Positions 35,053 to 46,631 of a DNA stretch of 64,000 nt are shown here, in pieces; positions within the stretch are counted from its first letter, which is position 1, and each line of letters starts with the position of its first letter. A model generated the notes under the pieces. It made no database searches. It worked only from the letters and a program-made list of their open reading frames with translations, and was not told the origin of the DNA. The stretch comes from Nilaparvata lugens. Its lineage: Eukaryota; Arthropoda; Insecta; Hemiptera; Delphacidae. The stretch covers positions 3,579,190 through 3,643,189 of the forward strand of contig NC_052514.1 of the NCBI RefSeq assembly GCF_014356525.2. The letters are read 5' to 3'. The position numbers and the translations under genes are program-made.

Positions 35053-35799
35053 TGAAGTCACATCAGATGAAATCACTTCAGCTAAGCTACTTGGTATTAT
35101 TCTCGATACAAAATTAACATGGACATACCACATTGACTGGTTTGGTCGGCTCAGTAGAGTGGTTTTTCTTATAAGACGTCTGAGAACGTCCTACATCGGG
35201 TTTTTCCAGAGTCTATGGGCTTATTCTATGGGGCAGAGCAGCCACAATACTAGTAGGCTGCTGCTTCTTCAGAAAAAAGTAGTAAGACTTAAGGCCAATG
35301 CTGACTACCTCGCTCATTGTCGTCCAATATTTGTCTCGATGGAGATTGTGACTGTGTTCAGCCTGTACGTCATGCAACTCCTGGTCAGGATCAGGGACGA
35401 ATTGGATGTTCTTGAATGTAGGTCTGAGATACACGGGCATTTCACCAGACAAGCATGTCATCTGAATGTTCCTTTTGCCAGGCTGAAAAAACTTCAAGGA
35501 CATTATAGAATATTATCAATCAATGCATTCAATAAGCTGCCTGTTAGTGTGAGAAATATGAATCAAGCCCGTTTTAAAACACAAGTTAAAAAGCTGCTTA
35601 CAGAGAATCCATTATATAATGTAGAGGAATTTTTCAATTTGCCCGTCGATGTAGTAAATACTTATTTTGTGTGATGATAATGATTATGTGTATGAATTGG
35701 CTCAGTAGTTTTATAGGATTTTATTCTTGACGACACCTGATGTACATTTATTGTAATAAATGTACCTAATTGTATTTATTGGTGGATCAACGTATTCTA
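35053..35799 (+). mobile_element. 5'-truncated non-LTR retrotransposon, RT C-terminus
   Basis: An open frame from 35053 to the TGA at about 35672 reads KLLGIILDTKLTWTYHID, then VVRLKANADYLAHCRPIF, HFTRQACHLNVPFARLKK and a tail, which is the post-RT C-terminal region of Jockey/CR1-type ORF2 (LG..LD..LTW..HI). The catalytic FADD part is missing because the 5' side is truncated. About 130 bp of 3' UTR follow. TTCGTC at 35047-35052 and 35800-35805 fits a 6-bp target duplication in the CT-rich tract. The frame has no stops, so insertion is fairly recent. Confidence 0.8.
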
Positions 35800-35805
35800 T
35801 TCGTC

Positions 35806-36185
35806 ACCTTCTTCCGCATCCTCCTCCTCCTCCTCCTCCTCCTCTTCTCTTTATATCTCTTCAATTTTCTCCCTATTATCTTCCTCTCATCTGCTTTATT
35901 CCTCCTCATTCTCTCCAATTCCTTTTTCATTTCCATCATCATCTTCTCGCTTAACCTTCTCCTTCACCTCCTTTACTTCATCCACCTCCTCATCCACCTC
36001 ATCCTACTACTCCTCCTCCTTCTCCTCCTCCTCCTTCTCATCATCCTCTACTCTTCTTCCTGTTACTCCTCCTCCTCCTCATACTCCTCCTTCACCTCCT
36101 ATACCTCATCCACCTAGTCCCACTCTTCCTCCTCCTCGTTCACTTCCCCCTCCTCCTCCTCCTCATCCTCCTTATCCTCGCTACA
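35806..36185. repeat. polypyrimidine tract (TCC)n
   Basis: CTC/TCC-rich, the right half of the tract split by the retrotransposon at 35053-35799. Confidence 0.9.
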
Positions 36186-36296
36186 TTGCCTTGCTTTTCC
36201 CACTTCACTAGGCATGTTGATACTGTTGAGTACATTTCATCAATAATTTATCGCGCACTGCAATGAATTTTCTTGGCAGACTGCTTTCCTACTACA

Positions 36297-36575
36297 CTCA
36301 CATTCACTCAAAACAGTCAGCATTGTTTGAATTGAACACATAGATATTATCTTCACGAAATACTGACAATTGCAAGTGAACCTTACTTCTCTAGCTTCAA
36401 TTCAAACTGTCAGTATTGACTAAATTCTAAGCATTGACATTATATTCAAGGAATACTGACAATTCAAAGTAAATCTCACTATGGAATATCACTGTCAGTA
36501 TTGGCTAAATTAGAAGCATTGATATTATCTTCACGAAATACTGACAATTGCAAGTGAATCTCACTTCTCTCGCTT
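36297..36575. repeat. three tandem hairpin units
   Basis: Units at about 36297-36393, 36400-36485 and 36489-36575. Each has a left arm (C)TGTCAGTATTG, a middle GAAGCATTGATATTAT, a right arm AATACTGACAATT and a tail AAGTGAATCTCACTTC. The two arms are complementary, so each unit can fold to a hairpin with a loop of about 40 nt. The first two are more diverged. Not coding. Confidence 0.7.
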
Positions 36576-36802
36576 CCAACTCTCAAATAGGAGACCGTCT
36601 GCTTCCCTCAAAAAGCGGCTTCATTCAATACAAGAATATTTAATGTTTCAAAAGGTTCCTTATAGTCTCAAGTCTCGAATAAAGTTACCCTTTACCAACT
36701 AACTCCAAATTTTAATTATTGAAATGCACTGAATACGTTTATAGGTTCTATTCACATTGAAATTGCACTTTGGTGATTGAATATTAGCATTTTTCACTGT
36801 AA

Positions 36803-37837
36803 GGGCCGTTTGCACAGTATAGATTGCTAAACTCGATTAAGTTAATCGAGTTTAAGTTAATCTGAAAGTTTAAACTTGAATCGGTTTTCTCAGTGCATTT
36901 ACTAATCCAGTTCAAGTTAAACTAGTTTAGCGTTTAGTTGGTAATAGAATGTCATTGTTTATAATAACAGGAAGGCTAATTTTTACAGGAAATTTGTTAT
37001 TTGTTTACAAACCATCAGTAGATTGAGGATATGTAGCTACTAATTCCTCATACCAAATCCACAGAGCTGGAAGCTATACGGTAATAAAAGTGAAAAGCAA
37101 TCAAGAAGTTCTTCATAAATTGATGGAATGCTATATTACTATTAGATACAATTTATATTTAGTTGGCACCAAAAAATATATTTTAGAATGTAAGAAGAAG
37201 TTATTTTGTTACGCTTAAATCTACTACGGTATTCCTTAATTATTAGAAATCTTTCGAAAGCAAAATATCTCTGTTATGTGTTTTAAGAACATGTTTTCTA
37301 ATCAAAGACCACTATTAAAAATATTGTCTTATCTTCTATCAATTGGTGTATTTAATCAAATACTAAATTGGCAGATGCTTTACTCAAGCATACCGGTAAC
37401 CGTTTAAAAAATTCTCTATCATCCCAGAAATTTGAATGATTTGTTTTTTGCCTAATTTTTCTCTTTCGAAATTTCTTCGCAGTTATCTTTATCAATCACA
37501 TTAAAATCTTCTATCAATTCCTCTATTATAATTATATTTACATTCAAATAATGATTCACTATAACCTAAACAATAATTATTATCGTCTACAGAAGCATTA
37601 AAAACAACCGTTGAAAAATAATTTACTACCACCTGTTTCCCCATCAAATCTTTACAGATGTCAAGTTAATCCAAATTATTTGGTTTAAACCTCCTGCTTT
37701 GGAGGTTTAAACTTTCCCAGAGTTAAAACTCAACACAGAGTTTAAACTGATACTGTGCAAACGGAATTTTAGTTTAAACCAAAAAAATCCAGATTTGGTT
37801 CAAGCTTTAGCTTAAACTTACACTGTGCAAACGGCCC
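36803..37837. mobile_element. PIF/Harbinger-like MITE, about 1 kb
   Basis: Ends GGGCCGTTTGCACAGT and ACTGTGCAAACGGCCC are perfect inverted repeats. TAA at 36800-36802 and 37838-37840 fits a 3-bp target duplication, typical of PIF/Harbinger. Subterminal AAGTTTAAAC words extend the symmetry. The interior is AT-rich with no transposase. Confidence 0.78.
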
Positions 37838-37863
37838 TAAAAGTTCAAACAAAGTCTTGACAA

Positions 37864-38526
37864 CTATAGAGAGCTCCACGTTATAATGACATTAGTATTT
37901 GATTAACATTCGTGCTGCTATCCTTGTCTATCACTCGGCAAAGCAGATGGCGCGATCCTTTTCTAGCTCAGCGACATTGCCAGATCGTTTCTTGACAATG
38001 CAGAAATATTATGAATTGACAAAATTCATATTGTAATTTCGATTTATAAATTCATCATTAATTTAATTATAGGACAAAATATTTTATTGACGAATGTGGA
38101 ACTTGTATAATATATTTTATTACGTGGCTGGAGCTCAAGGCTTCTTTTTCCAGTCACGCCAAAAACATTTGTAATTATTATAATTACAATTATTGTTTTA
38201 CATTGTAAAACATTTGTAATGATTATTTCTATTTGTAAAAATATTTCTTGTATTTGGCAATAAATTCATTATTCATTCGATTATTTTTAGAAAGAAAAAC
38301 AGTTAATATTATATCAGAGTAGTATTATTCCCTTATTGGTTCTCGTTACAATCAATCACGGTTAAAATTTAACATGATTTTGTGCAACCGAGAAATAGTC
38401 AACACAGACAGGTTTCAACACTGAAGATATCATTTATCCTCTATTAATAGAAGGCAGTGGCAGGAAGCGAACCGGCAACGCTGTACTCCTATCTTTCTCC
38501 ACTGCCATTATAACGTGGAACTTGAG
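37864..38526. mobile_element. Tc1-like MITE, long copy
   Basis: Left end CTATAGAGAGCTCCACG, right end CGTGGAACTTGAG; subterminal CTATCCTTGTCTATCA and CTATCTTTCTCCACTG match the family. The interior includes AATAAATTCATTATTCATTC, a retrotransposon-tail-like word. No open frame. Confidence 0.65.
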
Positions 38527-38658
38527 AAATAACTATATGTCGGATAAAAATGATATACACACCAATTTGAAATGACACAATCTCCCCGTTATTTTGATAT
38601 AAAATTCTTATGTATTACGACGCTACATGATTCTGAGAGAAATGATATTCAAATGAAA

Positions 38659-39196
38659 ATAGTTATTTGTGCAACTAGTGCGCAAAGTGACAGTTTGCTG
38701 CACCGAAAGAAACGTTTACGCCCGAGCCGTAGGCGAGGGCGGAATGGTTTCTTGAGTGCAGCAGAGGAACTTTGCGCACGTGTTTCACATTAAGTTTTTC
38801 CTACAGTTACCATTGAATATGAAAAGTGGGTAATTATGGGTAAAATTGCCTGAAATGCATCAAATGTTTTTCTGTGTAATTTTATTATTGATAAAAACCT
38901 TAATCCTAAAATCCTAAAGTCCTCGTTGTCCTTGGTTATAATATATAATGAATAATAATTAGCTCGTTGTGCTTCGTTGCACCTCTGCTTACTATAATAG
39001 CAGCCCAGTCACTGTTACCAACTTCATTTTGATTTTGCTGCACTGTTGCTCCATATAACCTACTAAGTATTTTGCGTTGCCATGTTGCAAATCTGGAGTG
39101 CAGAAAAATTTTTCCCGCACTAGAGCGGAAAAGTGATTCTTTGCGTTCTGTAATCAGTGCAGCAATGGCCACTTTTCAACGTAACTGTAGGAAAAC
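38659..39196 (+). mobile_element. family E repeat (copy 2)
   Basis: Collinear with 46632-47190 and inverted to 33475-33977. Ends near ATAGTTATTTGTGCAAC and GTAACTGTAGGAAAA; TTTCCTACAGTTACC inside is the inverted form of the right end. Confidence 0.65.
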
Positions 39197-39771
39197 ATTT
39201 TTTCGCGATGTTTCAGATTTCATCAAGAAAGTTAAATTTCCTTTTAATCCTTCAACCTTAGGGGGTGGTATCATACATCCAATTCTGACGTTAAATTGAA
39301 ATTTTGAGAAACTCTGTAATTTCTTCGAATGGAAGGGCCAAGTCTCAACTTATTTTATATATTTATATTTATTTATTCCCAAAACATAATTACAATACAA
39401 TGTATATACGAAATTAATCCACGGGATACACCCAAAACGGCTTACATTAAAATACATGATTAACGAGAAACAGTTCAAGCTTGTTAACGAGAATCAAATT
39501 ATACTATCTCAATTTTAGGATACATTTCTTTTTAAATTCCGGTAAAGAATTTCTGTTTATGTCACAATTCTGAAACATTTATTTCAAATTTGAATATTTA
39601 GTGATTTTTTCGTATGGGAATTACGATTTGCAAGAAGTTTTCATTTTCAATTCAAATATTTTGCGATTTTTTTTTGTTTATATAAGAATATTATGATTTT
39701 TCCCTCTTCCTATTTCCCATGTAATGAGTTCTATATACCCTGTTTACACTGTATTTATGAATCACTATATC
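39197..39771. other. intergenic, nothing recognised
   Basis: AT-rich. A retrotransposon-tail-like word (ATTTATTTATTCCCAAAAC) lies at about 39365. No coding segment. Confidence 0.4.
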
Positions 39772-39947
39772 GAATGAAAAAAGTCTAAGAAATTGTCAAA
39801 AAACCACTGATTTATTGATAATTAGAAAGACCGGTTTCGGTTATTACACCATTGTCAATCTCTGAGATGGTGTAATAACCGAAACCGGTCTTTCTAATTA
39901 TCAATAAATCAGTGGTTTTTTGACAATTTCTTAGTCTTTTTTCATTC
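39772..39947. mobile_element. near-perfect palindrome, GGTTTCGG family
   Basis: Arms of about 80 bp are almost fully complementary (AGAAATTGTCAAAAAACC, AGAAAGACCGGTTTCGG against their complements). The centre is CAATCTCTGAGATGG. Copies at 54440-54655 and 58415-58547 are followed by the same TATGAATAATTACCACAAT tail. Confidence 0.8.
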
Positions 39948-40379
39948 AATATGAATAATTACCACAATATCAACTTCTCAACTACACAAAAAGTAAAATC
40001 ACTATATCTATGAATAAGAGAGTACCATAATTATATAGTATAAGATACTCGAGAGAATTTTTTATTTTGTTGTGAATTTTGTTTGGATTCTTCATTTCAT
40101 TACTTTCTGTTCTGTTTATATATTTGCTTTTGTGCTAAATCAATTTAAATCAGGTTAAGCATAGGCCTATTATAATTTAATCTCCTACTCCCACTGGCGA
40201 ACAAGAGTCATCTAATGCCAGTGTTTTTTTCAATTACCGTTTATTATTATTACATTTTGGTTAGATTGTTTTTGAGCTTTGTTTGATTTATGTATACGTA
40301 TTTATGAGTGTGGAATAAATAAATTTGAATTTTATCATTAGCCTAAATAGTTGAAGCATAATTGAAAATGAAGAATTTT
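39948..40379. other. intergenic, nothing recognised
   Basis: Starts with the tail shared by the palindromic family (TATGAATAATTACCACAAT). The remainder is AT-rich without a coding segment. Confidence 0.4.
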
Positions 40380-40389
40380 GGAAGCAAAA

Positions 40390-40562
40390 TTCCCAGCCGG
40401 AGCGCGAAGCCCGGAGGCTGCTATCCAACCCTATACAGTCATGAAAGGCGATTGGGCGGGCGTAGCCCGCTTACCAGCCGGAGCGCGAAGCGCGGAGGCT
40501 GCTAACCCACCCTCTACTGGGGTTGCAGGGGGCGAAGCCCCCTGCCGAGCGCGAAGCCCGTG
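40390..40562. repeat. GC-rich GCGAAGC repeat cluster
   Basis: CCAGCCGGAGCGCGAAGC...GGAGGCTGCTA occurs twice (about 40394 and 40474, period 80), followed by CAGGGGGCGAAGCCCCCTGC, a perfect stem-forming word, and GAGCGCGAAGCCCG. A stand-out GC island in AT-rich DNA, with word use like the 3' ends of the Helitron-like families (AGCGAAGCGAGCC). Flanks share TAGTTGAAGCATAATTGAAAATG on both sides (about 40350 and 40575). Confidence 0.6.
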
Positions 40563-40715
40563 TTTGAATTTTATCATTAAATAGTTGAAGCATAATTGAA
40601 AATGAAGAATTTTGAAAGCAAGTGATATTTGGTAAATATTCTACACAGACTATAGACATTCAAGATTTCTGTTTTGAATTCAAATCCAATGCGCTCGGTT
40701 AACCCAAATAATACC

Positions 40716-40858
40716 CCCCCCCCCCCTCACCACACCAGTCACAACATCTATGGAAAGATTTACTTTTAAAATCAGCATTGATCAAATGAGAAGCATTTAT
40801 GTTATCTGCAAGAAGTGCTGACATTTTGCAGTGAATCTATCCAACTATACTACAAGAT
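40716..40858. repeat. C-run and a hairpin unit
   Basis: A run of about 11 C at 40716-40726, then at about 40765-40850 CAGCATTGAT, GAGAAGCATTTATGTTAT, GTGCTGACATTTTGCAGTGA: one more dispersed hairpin unit. Confidence 0.5.
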
Positions 40859-42540
40859 CGTCCAATAATAGACAGTCTAACAACGCTCTTCTGCTCGATA
40901 TCACTCTTATCACTCACTCACTCACTCTCTCTCTCCCTTCAATCTCTTTCTCAATACATCTCTTTCACATACAGACTCTCTTTAACTCTGTCTCTCTCCT
41001 ATTTGTGATTTTCTGTTGAAGCATATAGCAAAGCGCGCGCTATTCAAATGCATTCAGGCTTGTTGAAGCGCTAGTCGATTCTCCAAATTGTGTTGGAGGA
41101 GTCATCATCCCCTCTCTCACTCTCTCACCAACCTAACCTAACCTAGCGACTCAACAATAAATGCAGCTTCATCTGCCTTATAGCAGCAGTTCAATGGACC
41201 GTTCATCTCAGAATAGATATGCGGGCTGCAAATTATTCATAGCTGGTGAACGATGATGGTTCTTGAAAAGTCAATTTCTCACTTGCAAGATTTGACTCCG
41301 TGAATTGGGTCAATAAATGCGGTGAATGTTTTCATAAAATGGAATTGCATGAGCAAAATTAAAATAGTATATTTGAGGTAGGATTCGAAAATCGTATTAT
41401 TTACGAATGATTAAACTCACTTGCAAATAAGATATCGTATCTTATTGTATATACATGTTATTGATGGTTATCATTGAACCATTAATTTTTAAAATGTCAC
41501 AATGATTTCGGGTGTTAGTGAAGGGTGACACTCACTAGGTCCACATCAAGATCTCAGTCCATCAAGAATTAGCCCTGTTGGGCAACTTCAATACATCAAT
41601 TTATCAGTTCGTCAAGTTCCTGTTGTTTTTAGAAAGTCCAATGGATACTGTATCATCTTAATTAATACTATTACTAAATAATTGATACTATTATCGATTG
41701 TTGACGACTACTGTGTATAATTTTTATGTAATGACGAATTATTGTAATGTATCCTTAATTGCGATTCAATAATTATGATTCCGATGAGAATATGATTTCG
41801 ATGAATTATTGATTTACGTTGCACTTGATGAGTAATTCGATAACGAGTGCTCACGGTTAATTGTTGTTTTGATTGATAACGATTAATTTGATTGAGTCTA
41901 TGACTATGAAATATTAACTATTGTATTATGTTATGATGATTTCGTGATTATTGTAGTTCAATGAGTTAGGAAGAATTGTTTAGATTACGTGACTATGATG
42001 GATATTATTTAATCCTAAAACTATCAAAACATCTTGTATAATACCAAAAAAAATCCATTTAAAAGCCTAACATAGCCCTTGAAGTAGCCTTTAAATAGCT
42101 ACTTCATAACCCGTTCTCACTAATTCTCAAGTATTGTGTAACAATGCAGCTGATTGTGTATCAGCCTGCAAAGGAAACCTCATGCCAATGAAAACTGGAA
42201 TATTTGTCAAAACTTGACAAACTGGGAGGATCAGCTTCTCATTTGTCACAGTATATCAAGATATGATCCGAAAAGGTACATAATGAACTTACATCCTCTC
42301 TATGCACCCACCCTATACTACAAGATACAGGTACATTGTTGGTCCACCAGTCTACCTTCTATGAAAAAAGGTGCAAGGAGTTGGAGATGTTCAAAGTTCA
42401 GTATATTGAACATGAAGATGTTGAAAAATGATTCTACAATATTGTAAATGCTTCCAGTTCTATACAAGGGACGGGTTTATTATCTTATCTTTATTATCCT
42501 ATTATATTAAGCGTATTTATATATCTATTATACGTTCTGT
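40859..42540. other. intergenic, no gene recognised
   Basis: Some unique GC-richer sequence at 41030-41310 (AAGCGCGCGCTATTC). TAACCTAACCTAACC-like words at about 41135 are too few for a telomeric array. No splice-flanked frame was found; a 97-codon frame at 42154-42447 has no supporting feature. Confidence 0.4.
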
Positions 42541-42745
42541 ATTTATATATCTGGTTATTTATGTTTAACGGATCTCGAAAACGGCTTTAGCGATTTTCAC
42601 GAAATTTGGAACGTAGTAGGTTTATGATATAAAGATTCGATTGCACTAGGTCTCATCCTTGGGAAAACTCGCTGAACGACATTAAAAGGATAATTCATCC
42701 TTGGCGGAAACAGCTGTGGATAGTAAGAAAGTGAGTGAGTGAGCG
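42541..42745. repeat. dispersed repeat (ATTTTCACGAAATTTG)
   Basis: GAAAACGGCTTTAGCGATTTT, GATTCGATTGCACTAGG and GGGAAAAC recur at 54843-55022 and partly at 56290-56460; it ends in GTGAGTGAGTGAGCG repeats as in the Helitron family A 5' region (inverted). Confidence 0.55.
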
Positions 42746-42855
42746 AGTGAGTATAGATAGATAGATAGATAGATAGATAGCCTGTCTTTATTTTAACCTG
42801 GAGGGCGAAGTTAGGGCGCAGCCGGCCCTCTCTGCCACTTAACCCTCCTACACAA
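42746..42855 (-). mobile_element. non-LTR retrotransposon 3' end with (GATA)n
   Basis: (GATA)7 followed by CCTGTCTTTATTTTAACCTGG and a GC-rich text (GGCGAAGTTAGGGC...GGCCCTCT). In reverse this reads as a short 3' UTR with AATAAA-like signal (AAAATAAAGACAGG) and a (TATC)n tail. Length of the element beyond this is unknown. Confidence 0.45.
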
Positions 42856-44107
42856 TTCTAATGCATCTACATCACAACATAAGGAAATAATCTCTTAAAT
42901 ATAATAATTAAGTAATATGAAAAAATAAGTATGTGAAAAATCAAAATATCGCATCCCCGAAATTCATAAGATGACATATCGCCAGCTGTGAAATATGAAC
43001 ACGATCATTTTAGAGAATTATTGTGTTCTGTTTATCAAAAAAAATATTAAAATAACTAGCGAAGCTCGGTGGTCCGATATTAGTAATGATTTATGTTTTC
43101 AATTAGATGAGCTTTTTCTCTTCATTGGATTTTTTTAGAAGAATACTGATTTTGATGTCTCCTGATCTCCTTAATATGAATAATAAGAGTGAATATTGGT
43201 GAATACTAATCAATCTATCTACAATATTATGAGTGAGATTACAATATTATTCTATAACTTCATGTAGGATCTCATCATTATCCCATCTAAATTCTATTCC
43301 CAAATTATCAAAACCCGTAATTTCTATCAGTAATTCAACCCCAATTCTATCTCTCAAGGTGAAACTTAAGGAACTCATCGAATTGTAAGGAGTTCACCCA
43401 GTTTCAAGGGTCCCGGTAGGTGAATTGAATAACCTACCATCTGTCATTGGTATTCAGGGGGGATCTGTCATTGCATTTCAAAGTTCCCGTGAGATTTTCT
43501 TCGCGAATATTTGAGATGTCTGTCTTCTGCATTTCCCGCCACTGACCCCTCCAATACTCCTATACTCCTTTTATCGCCTATACTCCTCCTATACTCCTCC
43601 TATACTCCTGCAATACTCGGACACCAAGTCTTAGGGGAAGCATACAATCGAATCAGCCCCGAAAAGTATGACTTTCTGAGGAATGACCACTGAGGAGTTG
43701 GTGTGTCATAAAATTCATGCATCTCTTTGGAATTGTGTTGTGTAGTCTCAGAGGGAAGTCTGACATGTTTTGGTGTTGTGTGATTGGCATCTTTGTTCCA
43801 GTAGGTTGGAATTAAGTGTAGGTATGAAGGATCCCATCCTTATCCCATTTGAATTCTATTCCCAAATTATAAAAACCCTACACCTATTGGGATGTGTTGT
43901 AGAAGAGAAAAAAAAGAGAGGAAGGTACCTAGCCAACTATGGTTTCCCATGTGGCAAAGAAGAGAAGAGAAGTAATGAGGAAAAAAGGAAGGGAGAAATG
44001 GGGGAAGGAAGAAAACAGAGGAATAGGTACTCAAAATAAAGGTAAGCGAGTCCACCGAAAAAATGAAAAAGCTAATTAAAAAACAATGCTGGAGCAGAAA
44101 TCTCGAG
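42856..44107. other. intergenic with an 11-bp tandem repeat
   Basis: Bases 43550-43615 hold several imperfect copies of TATACTCCTCC. Two stretches (43260-43330 and 43820-43880) share CATTTGAATTCTATTCCCAAATTAT. No gene recognised. Confidence 0.45.
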
Positions 44108-44784
44108 TCATATATCTAAATGGAAGAAGAAATTACTGTATGTCCAGTTTTTTATATCCAGTTTAATTTTTCCGCTGATCTTATTGTCCATGAGAAAGTG
44201 ATTTGGAATGAGGTTTATTATTTTAGTACCTATGTAAATTAATTGCCTCCTTATACATTCAATATTAGTGTTATAGGTCACATATTTGTTAGCAATGGCC
44301 CTTAGATTATAATAATTAAGAGTAGTGTTTATTGTGACAGGAAAATCGGATCTATATTTTATTAAGTACTCAATTACGGTTTTTATGTATAATTGACGTA
44401 TAGTCAGGACCTCAAAATCACTAAAAACCATATCCGTTGGATAGAGCCTGGGTTTGCTTAATATAGTTTTAATTATCAGTTTTTGTGCTACAAATAATTC
44501 AGCAATATGACAGTTGAAACAGCCTCCCCAAACAACTATGCCATACTGCAGAATTGACTCGACTAAAGCATGATACATCATTTTCAGGTGGTTCTTATTA
44601 AGAAATCTGTTAACTTGGTAAAATTTAAAAGATAAATATCTAATTTTTCTACATAAATGTATTTAATATGAACATCCCATTCAAGGTTTCCATCAATTTT
44701 AATTCCCAAATACTTAGTATTATTGACTTTTTTATTAAAAACACGTAGTATTTTAAAAGTTTCTTTACATTGGTTTCCTATCAT
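44108..44784 (-). pseudogene. non-LTR reverse transcriptase C-terminal fragment, frameshifted
   Basis: On the - strand the frame from 44784 reads NTKYLGIKIDGNLEWDVHIK, the usual post-RT block, and breaks near 44600. The next frame (from about 44610 to 44108) reads NKNHLKMMYHALVESILQYG, WGGCFNCHIAELFVAQKLI and onward to a short C-terminus. No FADD motif, so 5'-truncated. Not closely related to the 20 kb element by eye. Decayed and non-functional. Confidence 0.75.
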
Positions 44785-46631
44785 TTAGTCCAGTCAAATG
44801 GTCGGTTTTCAGGAAACAGCCCCGAAAGAATTTTTCTTGACGGTTCTATTTGTATATTGAGGCGCTGAATTCGAATCTCAAATTTGCTGACACGCCAGAG
44901 GACGGCTTCACCCCAAAGACCCCTAAAATTTCGGACTTTTTTTAATTTTTCCATTTAATCTCGATAACTTCGAGTTATTGGAGAAAATCATTCTCTACAA
45001 AATTAGAGATAATAAAGTTTCCAATAAATTAAGTGGTCGAGCAGGATTCTCCATTTTTGGTTCCGGAGCTACGAATTTTCAAAAAGGGGTATTTTTAAGG
45101 GGTTTTCAAAATTATGCGAACCTACTACTTCTAACCTATACAACTTGGATATTTTTCTAGTATAGATAAAAAAACACACATCACGTGAAACAACAATTAA
45201 TTCTGAACAGATTCCTTGGGAATTTTCGAATTTAGTAGTGGTGGGAGGGGGAATACACCCAAAAATAGAAAAGCATGTCCTACAGCCAAAATACTAATTT
45301 TTCAGGTATTATCCTTATCAAGGCCTTCCTAACAAAAAATGCATATTTCCGCTGAAATCATCTCACGAGGGTTATATTTTCTATGGGAATCACTTGTTAG
45401 AAACATTTAATTTCACTATTTCCTAGTGGGGGGTACGTCATAAGGATACGTCAAGGATCAAAACTTTAAACACTTATAACTATTGACAGAATGATCAGAT
45501 CTCCTCGTACTACAGCTCATTCTTCTCAGCTCGTCAATGCGGTTCATGTATCATAACTGAAATTTTATAAAAAAATAAAGATTTCTCCTTTAGTGTATTT
45601 AGTGTCCCATATTTAAATACACAGAAAAATGGCTAAGTTTTATATTCAAAACCGTGTATCTCGGTAACCCAAAATGATAAAAAATGGTACTTGGTCTTGA
45701 TTTGAAGAACAGAATTTCCTCTTTCATGTGAGGTGAATGAATTTTCTAAAAATAGAATCGTGAAGTAAGATACGTTTGTTTGAAAAAACAAGAAATTTGC
45801 GATATTTTCCTCATTTTCACATTCTTGACACTCTCTCGATAACAAACAGTCATGCAAGATGGATCTAAGGCAACGTAGCTTATAGAGCATACAATTATTT
45901 TTCATTTGAGACCAATCGAAATTTTCTAACTTGTATCTTACTCGTTCTATAGAATCTTGAATAACAGTAGAATTGCAGAAAAAATGAGAAAATAAAAATA
46001 ATCATTTTTTCAAATGGCTGTAACTTTTGAACGTTATTGAAATCAGAAAAACGATTCATAGGAGCGAAAAAAGGAGAAAATTCTCTACAACTTTGACTAC
46101 ATTTTAGATTTTTTATCTGAAGTGTTTCACAAGATACGCAACTTTCAATATACGAGAAATTTGTGATATGTTAATCATTTTTTCAGTCTCCCATATTCAA
46201 AGTTGCAATTCTCATTTCATTTCAATGGCAATGTATCCAAATTTTCAATGTAAGATGGCATGTCGTAAATAGTCACTGAAAAGAAGGGAAGTTCTCCATT
46301 TAAAGTTGGCTGTCAGATTAAGGGTTTTCGATATACCGAATGGTTAATCATTATAGACATACCTATGGTTAATCATTGAAAAAAACCTGTTTTATTAGCT
46401 TCATGTTAAGTATACAAAAATACCCTCCAGCTCGTAAACGGCTGGTTTTATGGAAAAAATGACACGAGTGAAAATGTCTTAAAATTTTACGTAGAATCCA
46501 AAAATATCATAAAAATCAGGGGTTGCAATTTAAAAAAATTAATTTCTCCTCTATTTTTTAAGATGGCGGCCAAATTTTCAATTTAAAATGGCAGGTCGTA
46601 AAATGACACAAAATAAATTCACTTAGATAGT
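44785..46631. other. intergenic, non-coding, probably old TE
   Basis: Repeated short phrases (AATTTTCAATxTAAxATGGCA at about 46240 and 46575; GTATCTCGGTAAC) suggest decayed repeats, but no ends were identified. No gene seen. Confidence 0.35.

Noticed and set aside
34626..35055. Glu/Lys-rich and Ser-rich frames
   Set aside because: Polypyrimidine/polypurine tract.
41130..41150. CCTAACCTAACC, insect telomere-like word
   Set aside because: Only two to three units, chance level.
42154..42447. 97-codon open frame
   Set aside because: No domain, no splice context, not distinguishable from chance.
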